Assembly: GCF_014356525.2 (NCBI RefSeq)
Contig: NC_052507.1
Coordinates: forward strand, 248,001-312,000
Reading direction: 5' to 3'
DNA from: Nilaparvata lugens
Taxonomy: Eukaryota > Arthropoda > Insecta > Hemiptera > Delphacidae
Length of the DNA stretch: 64,000 nt
The translations under genes were made by a program, and so were the position numbers. Positions 21,588 through 36,136 of the stretch are shown piece after piece. Numbering within the stretch: the first letter of the stretch is position 1; each line of letters starts with the position of its first letter. The notes under the pieces are model-generated. The model did not search any database, was not told the DNA's origin, and saw nothing but the letters and a program-made list of their open reading frames with translations.

Positions 21588-21846
21588 GAGAAAATATAGC
21601 ATAAGAAGATATCCCATGGTCTAGGGCTTTCGTAATTCCACTGTCAACTTAAGCTGAAAGTCCTAAGAGTTGTTTTTGGTGAAGCTATGTGACGCTGGTA
21701 GTCTCTCATATTGTGCCGTTCTTACACTCGCACCCGGCCAAAACAGTAATAAACGATAATCAGCTTGAGACAACAACCCGCTTGAAATTTGGAACATAAA
21801 TGACCTAAGTCATGGGATATCTTCTTAAAATATATTTTCTCTATGT
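21588..21846. repeat. MITE, family gcataagtagatatcccatgg, copy 1
   Basis: agcataagaagatatcccat pairs with atgggatatcttcttaaaat; the ends are ggagaaaat and attttctct. Copies: 26893-27158, 58077-58345, and a copy split by the large transposon (37383-37549 plus 44600-44690). It lies between the convergent UTP3 and IFT70 3' ends. Confidence 0.75.
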
Positions 21847-21894
21847 TTGAACTCAATGGTCTACTCATATTTTTAAATAATGTGATTGATTCAC

Positions 21895-22026
21895 TTTTTG
21901 TGTAGTTGAGAAGTTGATATTGTGGTAATTATTCATATTGAATGAAAAAGGCTAAGAAATTGTCAAAGACCACAGATTCAATAAATCTGTGATTTTTGAC
22001 AGTTTCTTAGTCTTCTTCATTCAATG
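21895..22026. repeat. Foldback element, family gttgagaagttgatat
   Basis: A short copy with arms ctaagaaattgtcaaagacc and tttttgacagtttcttag around an aataaatctgtg centre. Confidence 0.7.
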
Positions 22027-22354
22027 TGATTGATTTTAAAAGATTAATTTTCATTCTGTTTTTCATGTATTTAGTATTTCCCAGTTTCAAAATACTTGGG
22101 TGAATATTTATAATTTGTTTCCATTAATTTTTTTAAGCATTTAGTATTTATCAATTTCCAAAATACTTGGGTGATTATAATTTAAATCATTCACTCGCTG
22201 AGCCTTATTTCCAAAATATGGAAAACATAAAAATTCAGCATACAGTACATAAAACGAAACCGTGGTTATGTAACCTTATCAGAACTTGTGTTGGGGCACC
22301 ATATTAATTTAAGTGTAGACAGAATACCTACAGTTTTTTTGCAGTGTATATTAA

Positions 22355-22360
22355 TTTATT
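22355..22360 (-). terminator. IFT70 poly(A) signal AATAAA
   Basis: The minus strand reads attcaataaattaa starting 9 nt after the IFT70 TAA stop. A canonical hexamer so close to the stop implies a very short 3' UTR, or a second site further on. Confidence 0.6.
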
Positions 22361-22368
22361 GAATAGCA

Positions 22369-22499
22369 TTAGAACATTTGAACTTTCAATAGAAGACTTT
22401 TCAAAAGGCGAGCTTCATATGTAACTGTATTCTTCCCCTGGTGCAAAGGAGTTTCCATCAATGGTTGGTCGGCAATTGTTTTAACGTCTTTTCCAAATG
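22369..22499 (-). CDS. IFT70: IFT70 exon 13
   Basis: Acceptor ttatctttcag. It encodes FGKDVKTIADQPLMETPLHQ and GKNTVTYEARLLKSLLLKVQ then MF and stop. GKNTVTYE is a conserved C-terminal TTC30 motif. This shows the gene does not stop in exon 12, where reading through the donor would give an earlier stop at 22924. Confidence 0.9.
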
Positions 22500-25400
22500 C
22501 TGAAAGATAATTTCAAAAATATTATTTTGCATTATTATACTGGATCTTGATAAACTAATTTGATTTCTCATTAGTTTAAGAGGTTATAAATCTGGCACAT
22601 AGAATAATGAGTGGTGTATCACATCAGGAGAATATTCATTCCCTATTTATATCGGAGAATTTCTACTCTAAAAATATAATTTAAAAAATATGAATACCGT
22701 CATTCAATTTTAGAAAGGTGTCCGATTAGTTGGATCAAATTCAATCATGTCAACTATTTAACAATAGATAAAGTTATAACATTTTTAAAGTAGTACGGTG
22801 CTACTTTTCTCACAAATTCAATTTTAGTCTTCATTCACACACTAGAATAGTAAAAAGTTCAATCAATGTTTAAATAGTTAATGTTCGTAGGCAATATTTC
22901 ACAAGACTTGAAAAAAATACGTTTCATTGAGTCGTTTGAATATATTTCGGCTTTGAGTCCAAGTATTTCTCAAGCCAATTTTGTATTCTCATACCTTCGC
23001 ATTGCTCCAAAAATATAATACATTCTTGGAAAAACGTATCCCTTGCCACAATAGTGTTTTTTGCTAAATTCTCGATGAGAGAAAGCATACAACGTTTGGC
23101 ATAGAACCTGTACGGAAAAACACGAATAGATAGGTTAGTTACAATATATAAAATATGATAATATCCATAATTATAATCTATTGATCCATCTATACCCAAT
23201 TCATTGAAAAAGATTGAGGGAGGGACAACAGGATTAATATTATTATCAAGTAAGAAGTAAAATTAAGAAAAGTGACACCTAGTTCGGATTTCAAGGTTCG
23301 TTTTATTCTACAACTAGGAATTTAATAAAGTTTTTGTATTCTGGGATACTTGTACAAAGCACGTAGAAATGATTTGTTTTTCAATTTCTGTAGGTATGGG
23401 ATCCTCATGAAATTCTCCTTATCCCTCTATTCATCTAGAATTCGCTAGAATTATTTTGAATTAATAAATCACAGGTAGGTCCCCTGAATTTTCCGTAGTG
23501 TTAGTTGAGTTGAAACCACCAGCTGTCCCGATTTAGTTTGAACTTTTCATGGGCAAAAGAAATTCAAAACTATAAAGCTTTATCACTTATTTTATAAAAT
23601 AGGACCTATTCAATAATTTATTCAAAAAGCAGCCTAACAATTGAAAGAGTAAAATAATACTCGGGTTGTATTAATTGAAGTAAATGATGTACGTAGGCCT
23701 ACTCACCAAGTGTCAGTACCCAGTTTCTTATTATAAGGCTCCAAACTCTTGATTAGACGAGATATTCCGAATTCATAATTGCCTTTAGCACAGTACAATG
23801 TCCTGCAAAGAAAACCTTTTCATTAAAAATGTTTGACAACCATTTCATGCTTATTAACACAACTGCAGTTGTTATTATAGCCTGATTATTAGACAAAATC
23901 CAAATTATCAACTTCATCAACTTCATTGGAAATTTAAGGCTGTGCAAAGGCTAAAAATAAACTCTCTACTCGTGATATTTTTCAAAGTTTTTCGATTTGT
24001 ATATCATCAAGCTATCAAAATGAAAAGGTTTTCTCAGGAAAACATTTTTTTTTTTTTTGATCATTACATTTTGAGATATGAGCGCCTGAAGTTTGAATTT
24101 TTGGGACAGAACATTTCAAATTCGGTAAGAGATAAAATTTTCTGAAAATATTAATTTTTGAAAAAAAGTTATTCAATTTACTAAAAATAACTCAACTAAA
24201 AATTGAATAACTATCTTAAAAATTGATATTTTCAGAATTTTTTGTTTTACTAGATCAAGAATACCATGAAGAATCTATCCTCTAAATCTCATGGATTTAT
24301 CTCTTACCGAATTTGAAATGTTCTGTCCCAAAATTTAAACTTTAGGCGCTCATATCTCAGAAAGTAATGATCAGAAAAAAAAATGTTTTCCTGAGAAAAC
24401 TTTTTCATTTTGATAGCTTGATGATATACAAATCGAAAAACTTTGAAAAATATCACGAGTAAAAAGTTTAGTTTTAGCCTTAGCACAGCCTTAAAACCTT
24501 GTGACTGCAAAAATATTTACAACATGAGTCTTCAGGCTAGTAGATTATTTTTATTTCCGTTTAGTAATCATTAATTATGAGCGTCATAGCATTTGAATGA
24601 TTGTGCAATAACTTATTGCGCATATATCCATGTTTGAAATGTTTAAATAATCTGAAAGTTTTCAAGTAGCCTAATCTTAAGGTGCGTACAGACTTTCGCT
24701 CTGCTCCGCAATCGAACGTCACTCGAGCAGATCGATTGATGATCGACCGGGGAGCAAGAGTGGAACGCGAGAAGAACTAACATCTCCCGTAACGTTCATG
24801 ATCGGAGCGAGGGCGGAACGTGTTGGAGGCGCGTATATCTGTACGCACCTTTAGATTCTGATTCAGTCTAATATCAACTGAAGTTTTCAAGTAATTGAGG
24901 CTCACCCAATCACCAAATTGACGATACACAAGTGGAAAACTTTCTTATCTGGTTCCTCGTAAGCAAGTCTTTCCTCCTCTTTCTCTATTTTTCTCATCAA
25001 CTCTTCAGCTTCGTCATTTTGCGCCGTCATTATGTAAGACACGCACAGGTTGGCCAGAACTATTGCGCTCACACTCAATATCTGCAAAAATATTTATTTC
25101 ATTCAATTACAAAAATACTTTGTTGAAGAAACAAGCCCTTACTATTTCCAACACAATTTTGAAACATATAGTCCAAATTTCTGTTTATGCCAGCGGTATT
25201 TTCACTTCAAGAATAATCGGGAAGAAATCAATGACCAATTATGTTGATAAGATTATATATATTTATTTATTCATATTTATAAAAAAGAAATGACACTCAC
25301 TGACTGACTGACTCACTCACTCACTCGCAGAACTAAAAATCTACCGGACCAAAAACGTTCAAATTTGGTAGGTATGTTCAGTTGGCCCTTTAGATTCGCA

Positions 25401-28400
25401 CTAAGAACGGATTTGAAAAAAAAACTCCAGAAATACGCCCAAAATCTGCGTTTTTCCAGCGTTTTTTAGCGTTTTCTCAGCTTTATCGAGAACAAATGAA
25501 CAGAAAATGTTCAAATTTAGTACAGAAGCTCAGCTAGGGTGTAATAATTTTGTGTTAGAAGGAATTTGAAATAACGGCAAAGATACACCCAAAATTAGCG
25601 TTTTTTGCGTTTTCTCAGTTATTTCATCAAGTAATAGACACAAAGTTTTCAAATTTGGTACAGAAGTTTAGCTTGGGTCTAAAACATTTTTGATGAGGTT
25701 ACTATAATATTTCATCAAAGATACGCCCAAAATCAGCGTTTTTCCAACGTTTTTCTCAGCTTTTCTGCCTTTTCTCAGTACTTTGACTTTCTGATGAAAT
25801 GAAGCATGCTCAAATGAAAAATGCAGGCGAGCGAAGCGAGCCCGCTGATCTCATTCTTGGACGATCCAGTCGGGGTCCAGGGGGCGGAGCCCCCTGGCTA
25901 GACGGATATGGCGAGCGAAGCGTGCATGACGGCTAGTTTATAATTGACCGAGCGAAGTGAGGTCTAAGATTCAAGTCGACGGTTTGGCATTTCTCTTAAT
26001 ATTTAAATTTTTATATTGCGCATTCACGGCGAAACGCGGTAATAGATTCCCATGAAATTTGACAGGTATGTTCCTTTTTAAATTGCGCGTCAACGTATAT
26101 ACAAGGTTTTTGGAAATTTTGCATTTCAAGGATAATATAAAAGGAAAAATGAGCCTCCTTCATACGCCAATCAGACTATAGAATTATTTATCATAAATCA
26201 GCTGTCGAGTTGACTATAAATTGCATGCCATGACGCATGCAATTCAATATCTCAATGTAACTTGGTAAAAAATTAACAGCTGTGTAGACTATAAATTGCA
26301 TGCCTCATTGAATGCAATTTTTATGTACTATTAAATAGGATGCAAAGAACTTATAACAGCTCGTCTGGGCGCCCCGATGTCTTCTGGTTTTCTCGCGCTA
26401 AATTCTGGAAAGCGTTATATGATAATTGAAGCATGATCTTGTGTAAGCATGATCTGATCAAATAAATAGTTAGTGTATCAGTGTGGAAGTGCTTATGGTT
26501 TGGGACGTCGTTATAACTGCGCGAGGTTTACTGTTCATAGAACTACTAGTATGTTAATGTAGAGTTATACAAGGTGTACCGGGTGCCAGTAAGTTACCAA
26601 GATATTCACTGTCAAGGTGTCTATACATTTTTGGACCCCTTTGTACGGCAGTATCATGTGACCTGGCTTGCTAAGTGTTCAATTTCAGGGCCGGCCTCTG
26701 GCATGACCTGCTTTTACGGCCAGCCGGGATCCTGACAAATAATAATAATCATTTTTATTTCCATTAAGATGTGTATTAAAGAACAACAAACAATATTATA
26801 TAAAATAATATTAATTACACTGTATGAATAGGTGATACAAAAGTCTGTACATAGCTAATGTCGTGAAAAAAAAAACAAAATATCACTTCTACCATAGAGA
26901 AACGATGGCATATGTAGATATCCCATGGTATAGGGCGTTTATGTCGCAACTTTTACTGTTATCCCAAGCCGATAGTTCACGTAGTTCTTTCCTATGCAGC
27001 TGTGTGACGCTGGTAGTCTCTCAAATTGTGCCGTTCATACACTATCACCCCAACAAAACAGTAAAAATTGACAGTAATCAGCTTGAGATAACAGTAAAAG
27101 TTGCGACATAAATTCCCTATACCATGGGATATCTACTTACGCTATTGTTTCTCTATGCTTCTACACATCCACACAAACATCTGAAAGGAAATAATTAGGT
27201 ATTCCCGAGGCAAAGGCCTATATGGGAGTCCCAGCCTAAAAAAATAAACCAGAAACACAATTACAATTTGTATATGAACAAAAAGATAATAATAAACTGA
27301 GGTAAACTTATGTATTATTTACATTAAAATATTAAATGTTTGATTTAATTAGTTATTTTGTGGTAACGGTGCTTGGTCGGGCTACAACTTACTAATTTTG
27401 TGTTGTCAATATTATTCAGAATCAGTCCTTTACTTGAATTATACACTATTGGAATCAACTGTAGATTTCGGAGTCTAAGAAATATATTATCAGTAAAGTT
27501 TATAATTGAATTTGAAATATCAGTACAGTAGAGTGGCACTCACATTGTTGTAATACTTCTTGACGATGGGCTCGTAGAATCCGGTAGCCTCCTTGAACTT
27601 GTTGTCCTGCATGAACAACACGTGGGCCACGTGCAGTCGCCACGTGTCATTCTCGTTGCAGAACTCCACCGACTTGTGGAAGATGTTCTCCACGGCGGCG
27701 TACTGATCCAGCTGCCAGTAGATGCGAGCCTGCGCCATCAACACCGGAATGTATCTGCAGCACACACATAAATCACATCATCAAAGTGTCATTGCACCCA
27801 GGTATTATGCTGCTCACACATAAATCACATCATCAAAGTGTCATTGCATCTAGGTGCAAGTACTCCAGCTGTCAGTAGATGCGAGCCTGTTCCATCAACA
27901 CCGGAATGTATCTGCAGCACGCACATAAATCACATCATCAAAGTGACATTGCACCCAGGTATCATGCTGCTCACACATAAATCACATCATCAAAGTGTCA
28001 TTGCATCTAGGTGCAAGTACTCCAGCTGTCAGTATATGCGAGCCTGTTCCATCAACACCGTAATGTATCTGCATCATACACATTTATTTATTTGCCATAA
28101 AATAATACAGATTGATAAAATAAATATTTTAACTTACAAAATGGCACTACTGGCAAAGAAAACTTGTGCGCCGGCAGTGAGTTTGAACAACTAGGTACAG
28201 CAAACATGTCAATAGAAAAAAAGAGCTAATTCAAACCACTAGAATAAATAAAACTGGAAACCAGGTCACATCTCAATACTTACAAACGATAAGACAAAGT
28301 AAAAAGTAACAAAATCATAAGCAAATGACAAGCTCAAAAAGACGAATTCAAGGAAGCCATGACAAATATTTTTTTAAATTTATAACACAAGAATGAAACA

Positions 28401-31400
28401 CTACATAATTGATATAGATAATTTAAAATAAGCATTTATCCTAATCCAATCCAGTATAAGATTCATTATGGATTTTTTAATTCTATTAATAATGAATTCA
28501 GTTGGGACCTTATTTATAAACAAGTAACACTGATATTCAAACTGACGTCTACATACACTTAAGCTGGTAAAGTCAATATCAAACTGTAATGGATTGGAGG
28601 GTCGCAAATTATATGGATCATTCCTTAAGTGCAGGATAACATTATATAAATTGAATTTAGTTTGATAGACAACTTTCAGATAGTAAAGGGGGAAATAATT
28701 TGAATAAAACATGATAATAAAGAATTGATGAATGCCTAGAGTTGAAATAGTTTGACTACAACATTTTCGGTCTTGATCCAGTTTTCAATTTTTGTTTTAG
28801 AGGGTTTTATTTTTATAAAATGTTCTGGAATAATATTTATTAGTTTATTTACTATGTAGTTGAATTGTCTTCTGCATATAGTTAGGCTAAGTCAGTTCGA
28901 GGAACAATATATCTGTTTGCAGATCTGAAAATATAATTAGTTTGTTGCAGTGTAAAGATATCTGTATGATTGCTGATATATTTAATTAGATTTCTAATAT
29001 ATAGCTGTTTGACTGTCATAACTCCAAATTCCAGAAAACGTTGGTGACTAGGGTATCGTCTGGGCACTCCCAAGGCTGCCTTGAGAATACCCTTTTGAAT
29101 AGCATTCAATTTTTTAAAATGTGCATTGAAAGCGCCACCCCACACCCTAATTCCATACTGGAAGACTGACTGAGCATATGCTAGGTATACCATTTTACTT
29201 GGACCTTTGTCTTTGAGTAAGCTCAAATTATAAAATTTGTGGATCATAAATTTCATTTTGCTACACATACTATTTATATGCTCATTCCATCTTAAATGAA
29301 TTAATAGTTGTTTGGGTTGGAAACGAGCCGCATACAATAGATGGACAGGTACAAGTTATAATGACCCTTCAGCGGCCTCTCATTGTTATTAATTCTAGAC
29401 ATTATCGTGGCCCAATATTAATAAATAACAAGTTCCCACTTTGAATAAAATATTGGTGGAGCATTCTGGTTACCTAAAGGCACTGTCAGATGTAAACAAG
29501 CGGTAGCCTACAGTGTTGGATAAACACACACATTACTATTGATGATATGAGCAGATTCAGTTTAAGTAAGAAAATATTATAGTGTGAATAATGAATAATA
29601 AGATCATCACCATGATCTCACCAAAGCTCTGAATTAGAAATATTGATAAGTAACCCCCTGCCCAAATAAATAGAAACCTCAACATCTAATGCAAAATAAG
29701 AATCCTTTGCCATTCGACGCATATCTTGTTTTATTTCAACCCAACAACTTTTTATGATCTGAGTGGACACATTTTGAACAAGGACAAAATGAATGAATGA
29801 TTCACTGTTTTGTGGAGATTTTCATTTCATGTTAAGAAAACTGTAGGCCCTTCCACATATCGGTGGTGGCCATCGTCCACGGCTCCACATTCTCCACTCA
29901 ACTTTTGCATCGGATAAACCATTGTGAATAATACGGTTACAAGTATTTAATCAAATATTTCATATAGTAAATACAAGAAACAGACCTGCTGGCCGCTATG
30001 GCTTTGTATGAAATGAGCGCTGCTATCCTGAGATTGTCAGTTTGGTGTAAGAGTAAGCATTCCTCACCAGCAATTAGGAGGTACTGGGTTCGATTCCCGG
30101 GCTGACAAATAATTTTTGTATAGTAGCGCTCATCGAATTTCCATCTAGCTGTTTACCCTGTTGTCAATATTTGCAGTAGCAGAATATTCTTCTGGGTGAT
30201 TTACAGCATTTAATTGGGATTTTCGTTTAGTAATAATTACAAGAAATTCCTCTTACTTTCTAAGGGAATGAAGTATATTTTGAGAATACTTTACTTTTCG
30301 AGCGTATCCTCATAGTCAGCGACCGCCTTCTTCATGGCGGAGTCCTCATGCATCTCCCTGGCCTCCTGCACCCGTTTGGTGGCCTTCCTCAGTGACTCGG
30401 TGTGCCGGGATGCAATCTCGTCGAATTTGCGGTACGCTTCCTCGGGTGACGATTGCTGCGTTATCAGTGCGTCGAGGAAGTCGTACAAGTACTGAAACAA
30501 TTTCAATAATATTCAATTAATCAAGAATAATATTATTTTAATTTGATGGAACGTGATTTTCAATCAAATTATTCATTAATTTTCATTCAATCAAAAATAA
30601 TATTATTCTAATTCAATCAAAATTGATTATTCAATCCATTTTAGAACGTCAAGCAGAATTATAATTGAATAATTCCTATCTCGAAGGGTTTTATTCATTA
30701 AAGGGATACTGCTAGCATAGCTACCTGCCTTCAATATTCAAGTTCTAAAAAACTCATTAAATTCGCTGAAAATGATTAAACGAAGTAAGCTAACATGGAA
30801 TATCATAACTAAGTATCATTGATTTCCTTATTTTAGCTCACAAGAGATGAAATTCCATAACTATATTGCAATAATAAGTTAATATTTTCAATAATAAGAT
30901 GTCTTTCATGATAGATAGATAGATAGATAGATACATTTCTCGATCCATGAGACATCTATAGATGCATGAGATCACGTCAAAATATTAGAACACATACATA
31001 ATAGAGTACTAGTCAAATTATTATGCCTTTATGGTTTCAATGGTTTTATAGCATTACAGGTCCATGCTGGATTCAGGAAGCTGAAAAAACTCGTCAACAT
31101 GATAGAAGGGGTTAGCGCAGAGCCACGTGTGTAGAGTTTTCTTGAACTCTATGGTTCTCATGTCTCTAAACTTGAGGGGTAATTTATTAAATAAACGTCT
31201 ACCCATTATCAGATGGCTGGACCTTAGCCTTTCCAGACGGACAAAAGGAATGTCGATGTCATGACTATGTCGAGTGTTAATCCCATGAACGTTCGATCTA
31301 CATTGGAGCGTTTCTCTATACTTATGAGTGTGAACAAGGCTACTGAATATATACAGATTCACTACCGTAAGAATGCCTAGCTCAACAAAAAGTGGCTTAC

Positions 31401-34400
31401 AGTGGGCTATTCTATCGGCTCTACTCATTATTCTGATAGCTCTCTTCTGCATTATTAATACCTCTCCAATCCTGGTAGCATTACCCCAGAACACCAGACC
31501 ATACCACAGAACCGACTGGAACAGAGCAAAATATGAAGACTTTACATATTCAAAAGGCACACATGACATCAAACGCAGTAAGAGGATAAATGAGAGATAA
31601 ATGAGAAAATCATATTTAACTTTAAATAACATCAGTTAGAGCAATAGACAGTTTGGTTATCAGCTATCAATCTATGGTAATTCGTCAGTTGATAGTATTT
31701 AAAATTTAGCTTACTATTTCTTGTATAGGCCTACCTACTTGACAAACGATCAACAATAATTCTTCTAGAATTTGAGATAGAATTAAATTTTGAGCAGTAG
31801 CAGATAGTCTTTCTTCTAATTGGAAAATAATATTATAATCTGTCATACTTGACATCAAGATCCATTCAATTTTATTGAAATATTATTTTGTGAAATGGAA
31901 ATCTGGTCGCGCATTTAATTATTAAATGTAATTGATAAAGCGAGAAGATCTCCAATGTGCAAAGATGAAACGCCTGCACGGAGACGTTTGGTTTCCCCTA
32001 TCTATTGATGTGTGCGTTGGTCTTAGGGCCAAGCCACACGAAGGGGGTTTTCAGGCGCTTTAAGACGAGTCGGCAGGACTGGAAGCTCTCCGATTGGCTG
32101 ATTATCAGCTGATCCCCGAGCGCCTACCCAATCAGCCTATCGGAGAGCTTCCTGCTCTGCCGACTCGTCTGAAAACGCCTGAAAAAACGGTTTGTCTGGC
32201 TCGGCCCTAAGCACTTACAGGAGACTTGTGAGTGAGATGAGTGCATGTTATTATCTTGGATCACTTACAGGAGAGAGATACTTGTAAGTGAGATGCGTGT
32301 TGTCAGCGAGCACATCAGCTGCCATGTCATAGTACTCATAGCGGCAATAGAGCAGCAGCAGATTGCCGAGTGTTTCGGGTGGAAACGGGTTCTGTTGCAG
32401 CAGAAACTGCAGCTTCTCGAATCCGTCGCTAGGGCGCGTCTCCATGTTCATCAGAGCCTGGTTGTGCAGAGTCACTGCGTCCAGCTCCTCTTCAGATCTA
32501 GGTGGCATGTCGGTCAGGGCTATTCTTGCTGCTTCCACTAGAACAAAGGAAATTGAACAATATCTTAACAATAATAATTGATCAATTTAAACAATTGAAC
32601 AATAATTAGATTTAAGCTAAAATTACTAGTTGATCGGAAGAAACTCCATCCTTTCAATCCGAAACAAAGTACTTCTGTACAAACATATATTAAAGTCATT
32701 ATAGACGTATGGTATACAACTGGAGTGATCCGTGGTCTAGTGGATAGAGTGCTTGCGTAGCAGCATAGAGATCCCGGGTTCGAACCCTCTCATTACCAGA
32801 AGTTTTTTAAACAGATCACTCCCGTGTTATCGGATGGGCACGTTAAACTGTCGGTCCCGGCTGAAGTATGACAGTCGTGAGGCCCATTGACGGCTTAAAT
32901 TATATATTCAGGCGGTGGGACCTTCCCGAAAGGGACTCCCCACCAACAAAAGCCATACGAATTTACTATTTACTGGTATACAACTTTGGGGGTGTACCAA
33001 AGACAGCAACATCAATGTCATACAACGATTCAGCAATATGAAAATACATTGCACGATGGAGGATATTATTTTAGGAAACGACAAAGCAGTTTCTGTGGCT
33101 AAATTTTGGAATAGTATTCGACTCTGTGTGCCCCCAGACACGAAAGAAGAAGAATGACGATTCCAAAACAAAGAGCTAAGGAACATTATGAATACTCCTT
33201 GGTTAGTCAGGAACAGCGATCTTCATAGAGACCTGCACGTCGACCTGCGCTGTCCACCGAGATCCAGAGGCATGCGGAGAGGCACGAGGTGCGATTGCAC
33301 CAACACGACAACGTCGAGGCGATCCAGCTGCTAGACAATGGATGGTTGATGCGGAGGCTCAAAAGGAGGAAACCGTTTGAACTATAGTGAGGTCCACGTT
33401 ATAATGGTAGTGTTTGATTAGCTATCCTCGTCTATCATTCGACAAAGCGGATAGCGCTATCTCTTTCTCGCTTTGCTCTGTTGCCAGAGCATCGTAATCA
33501 TGAAAAATATAATTTCTCGCTTAATAAAATGAAATTATTGATAAAAAAATTGATTATTTTAAACGAGAATGAATATTTAATATTACATCAATAAGCCTGT
33601 ATCAGCTACCGTCTATAGAAGGCATTGTTAAGACAGAGGATCGGCAACGTTATTCTCCTATCTTTCTCCACTGCCATTACAACGTGGACCTCACTATAGT
33701 GTAGTGCTTGCTCAAGTAGTGTCCAGTGAAAGAGCAGAGCAGTGATTGAGTGAATCTAGCTTCCATAGTGCAGTCAATAAGAGTACATATTAATTAAACA
33801 ATAGAAGTAAGAGTTTCTAATAAGAAATTCACTGTTCAATTTTCAAGTAGTATTTTAGGATGGGAAAAATTAGCTCATTAGTCTTTAGACTGGATGGTTA
33901 TAGTATTGACCAATAGAAAAAAAAAGGTTATAAATAATTGGATGCTCTTCAAACTATCATTGAAAGTCATCTAGAAGGGATGCAGACAATCCCAAGTGAA
34001 TCTAACTATAAAAAATAAAAACAGTTTGAATATACTAGCATAAGTTCAAGATCATAGGGCTAAAAAATGTAAATTTTCAAAAGATCTTCCAACAATTAAG
34101 TTAAATTTGGCCGGATTGCACAAACGTCTGTTAGATTGTTAGATTTCAATAGCAATTAAATACCAATAGAATCAAAGCTTCAGAAAGCTTATTTCAAAAA
34201 AAGTATTCTTGTATGTAGTTCTCCAATGAAATCACCATTAAAACTCAACAGAATTTGTGCAACTGGGCCTTTGAATGTTTGGGCCTAAACTTTCCTTTAC
34301 CTGATTTTATCTGATACTCAATTGCCGCCTTGAGATTGAAAGCTTCGATCAGTGCTGTCTCATGCAGAGTCAGTGTATTACCAACACTGCGAACCTCTAT

Positions 34401-35978
34401 ACCTTCGGTCGCCATTCCTATACTCAGTTCAGGATGTTCTCTGATGCCTTTCTCGATAATGTCACCTGCAAAATGATTAATAAAATTCAAATAATTCTTT
34501 ATACCTTCAAATAAAATTTGTACTTCACTTAAACAATAATTCAACTCAATTCCTGCACAAAGACCAGACGTCATAGTGTTCCAAGATCAAATAGAACTGA
34601 ATCCAAGTAGAAAATACAAAAACCATAAGCTCTATCTCTAATTATATTTAATCGTTTCAAAAGTCTTGAGGAATTTAAATGCACATTAGGGCTACTTCCA
34701 ACTAAGCAGATTTGAGACTTGAAGGAAAAAATCTGACGATTCATAATAGTTGAAAGAATAAGACATTGATGTTGTTAATATTACTATATTTGTTTAAAAT
34801 CAATTTTATTTACAGAACCAGGTTTCATGACAACATATATCTGCCATATCATCACCTGAACTGATGTGGCAGGTGCTGCTATAACAGCCTGGTTCTGAAA
34901 TTTAAATTGATTTTAAACAAATAAAGTGGTACTGACAATATCGATGTCTTATTCTTTCAATTATGTAGAAATACCACATTATCTCTTCTCATACAATCAG
35001 ATTTATAGTAGCCTATGTAGCTATGATATACATTCTTTTCAATTTTTTCTGTATTATGTTGGAGACAAAAATGTCCAGTATGATTAGGTTTTATGAAGAA
35101 ACTCTTACTAAGAGTGAAGGGAGAAATATTTTCAAGACCTCTGACACAGTTTATGGTGAAATATTGTGATATTTTAATGATTGGAGAATGTTCAAATGAA
35201 ATGGTTTAGTTGAGAAGTTGATATTGTGGTAATTATTCATATTAAATAAGATGTCATATCAAATGATTATCATATTAAATAATAATTAATTGACAATTTC
35301 TTAGTCTTCTTATTTAAAAAATCTGGTGTGGCGCACTCACACAACTTTCCTTGCCGTTATGAAAATTGATCACCTGACGCTAGTGTTCCCGCGCATTTCA
35401 AGTCTACTACCGTATTCAAAGATTTGAGCCAGCTGGTGACAGGGCAATAACGCTGGAGACACACATGAGGTCTGCTATCTCTTCATAGTGAATGATTTAA
35501 TAGAATCAACAATAATTTGCAATTGAATAATCACATTTTCTCGAATTTCGAGCTTATTTTCAATTTTAGGTGAAAATGTTACTGAACATTAATTGTAGAG
35601 ATTTTCATGCTCAATCTACTCCACTTGATTTTTTTTTTGTTTCAATTGTATCTGAAGCCTGATAATTGGGAACCTATCTGCATTGATGGGGCGGAGCTCC
35701 TGAAATTTTTACAGATATGGGACTTGTGGCAGTTGATAGAGCTTATCGATGACTATTTTAGGTATGAATTTGATCAAAATCGTTGGAGCCGTTTTCGAGA
35801 AAATCACGAAAAACCCTGTTTTTGACAACATTTTCGCCATTTTAGCCGCCATCTTGAATTGCATTTGATCGAAACTGTTCGTGTCGGATCCTTATAGTGA
35901 AAGGATCTTAAGTTCCAAATTTCAAGTCATTCCGTTAATTGGGAGATGAGATATCGTGTACACAGACGCACATACACT

Positions 35979-36032
<54 letters not shown>

Positions 36033-36066
36033 ACACACACACACACACACAACACACACACACACA

Positions 36067-36136
<70 letters not shown>

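Noticed and set aside
22924..23199. IFT70 ending at the stop at 22924
   Set aside because: A strong donor at 22994 and an exon with the conserved GKNTVTYE motif at 22369-22499 restore the normal C-terminus in phase.
30034..30108. Functional tRNA gene
   Set aside because: The anticodon arm does not give a 7-nt loop and the D-arm pairs poorly; better as SINE head or pseudogene.
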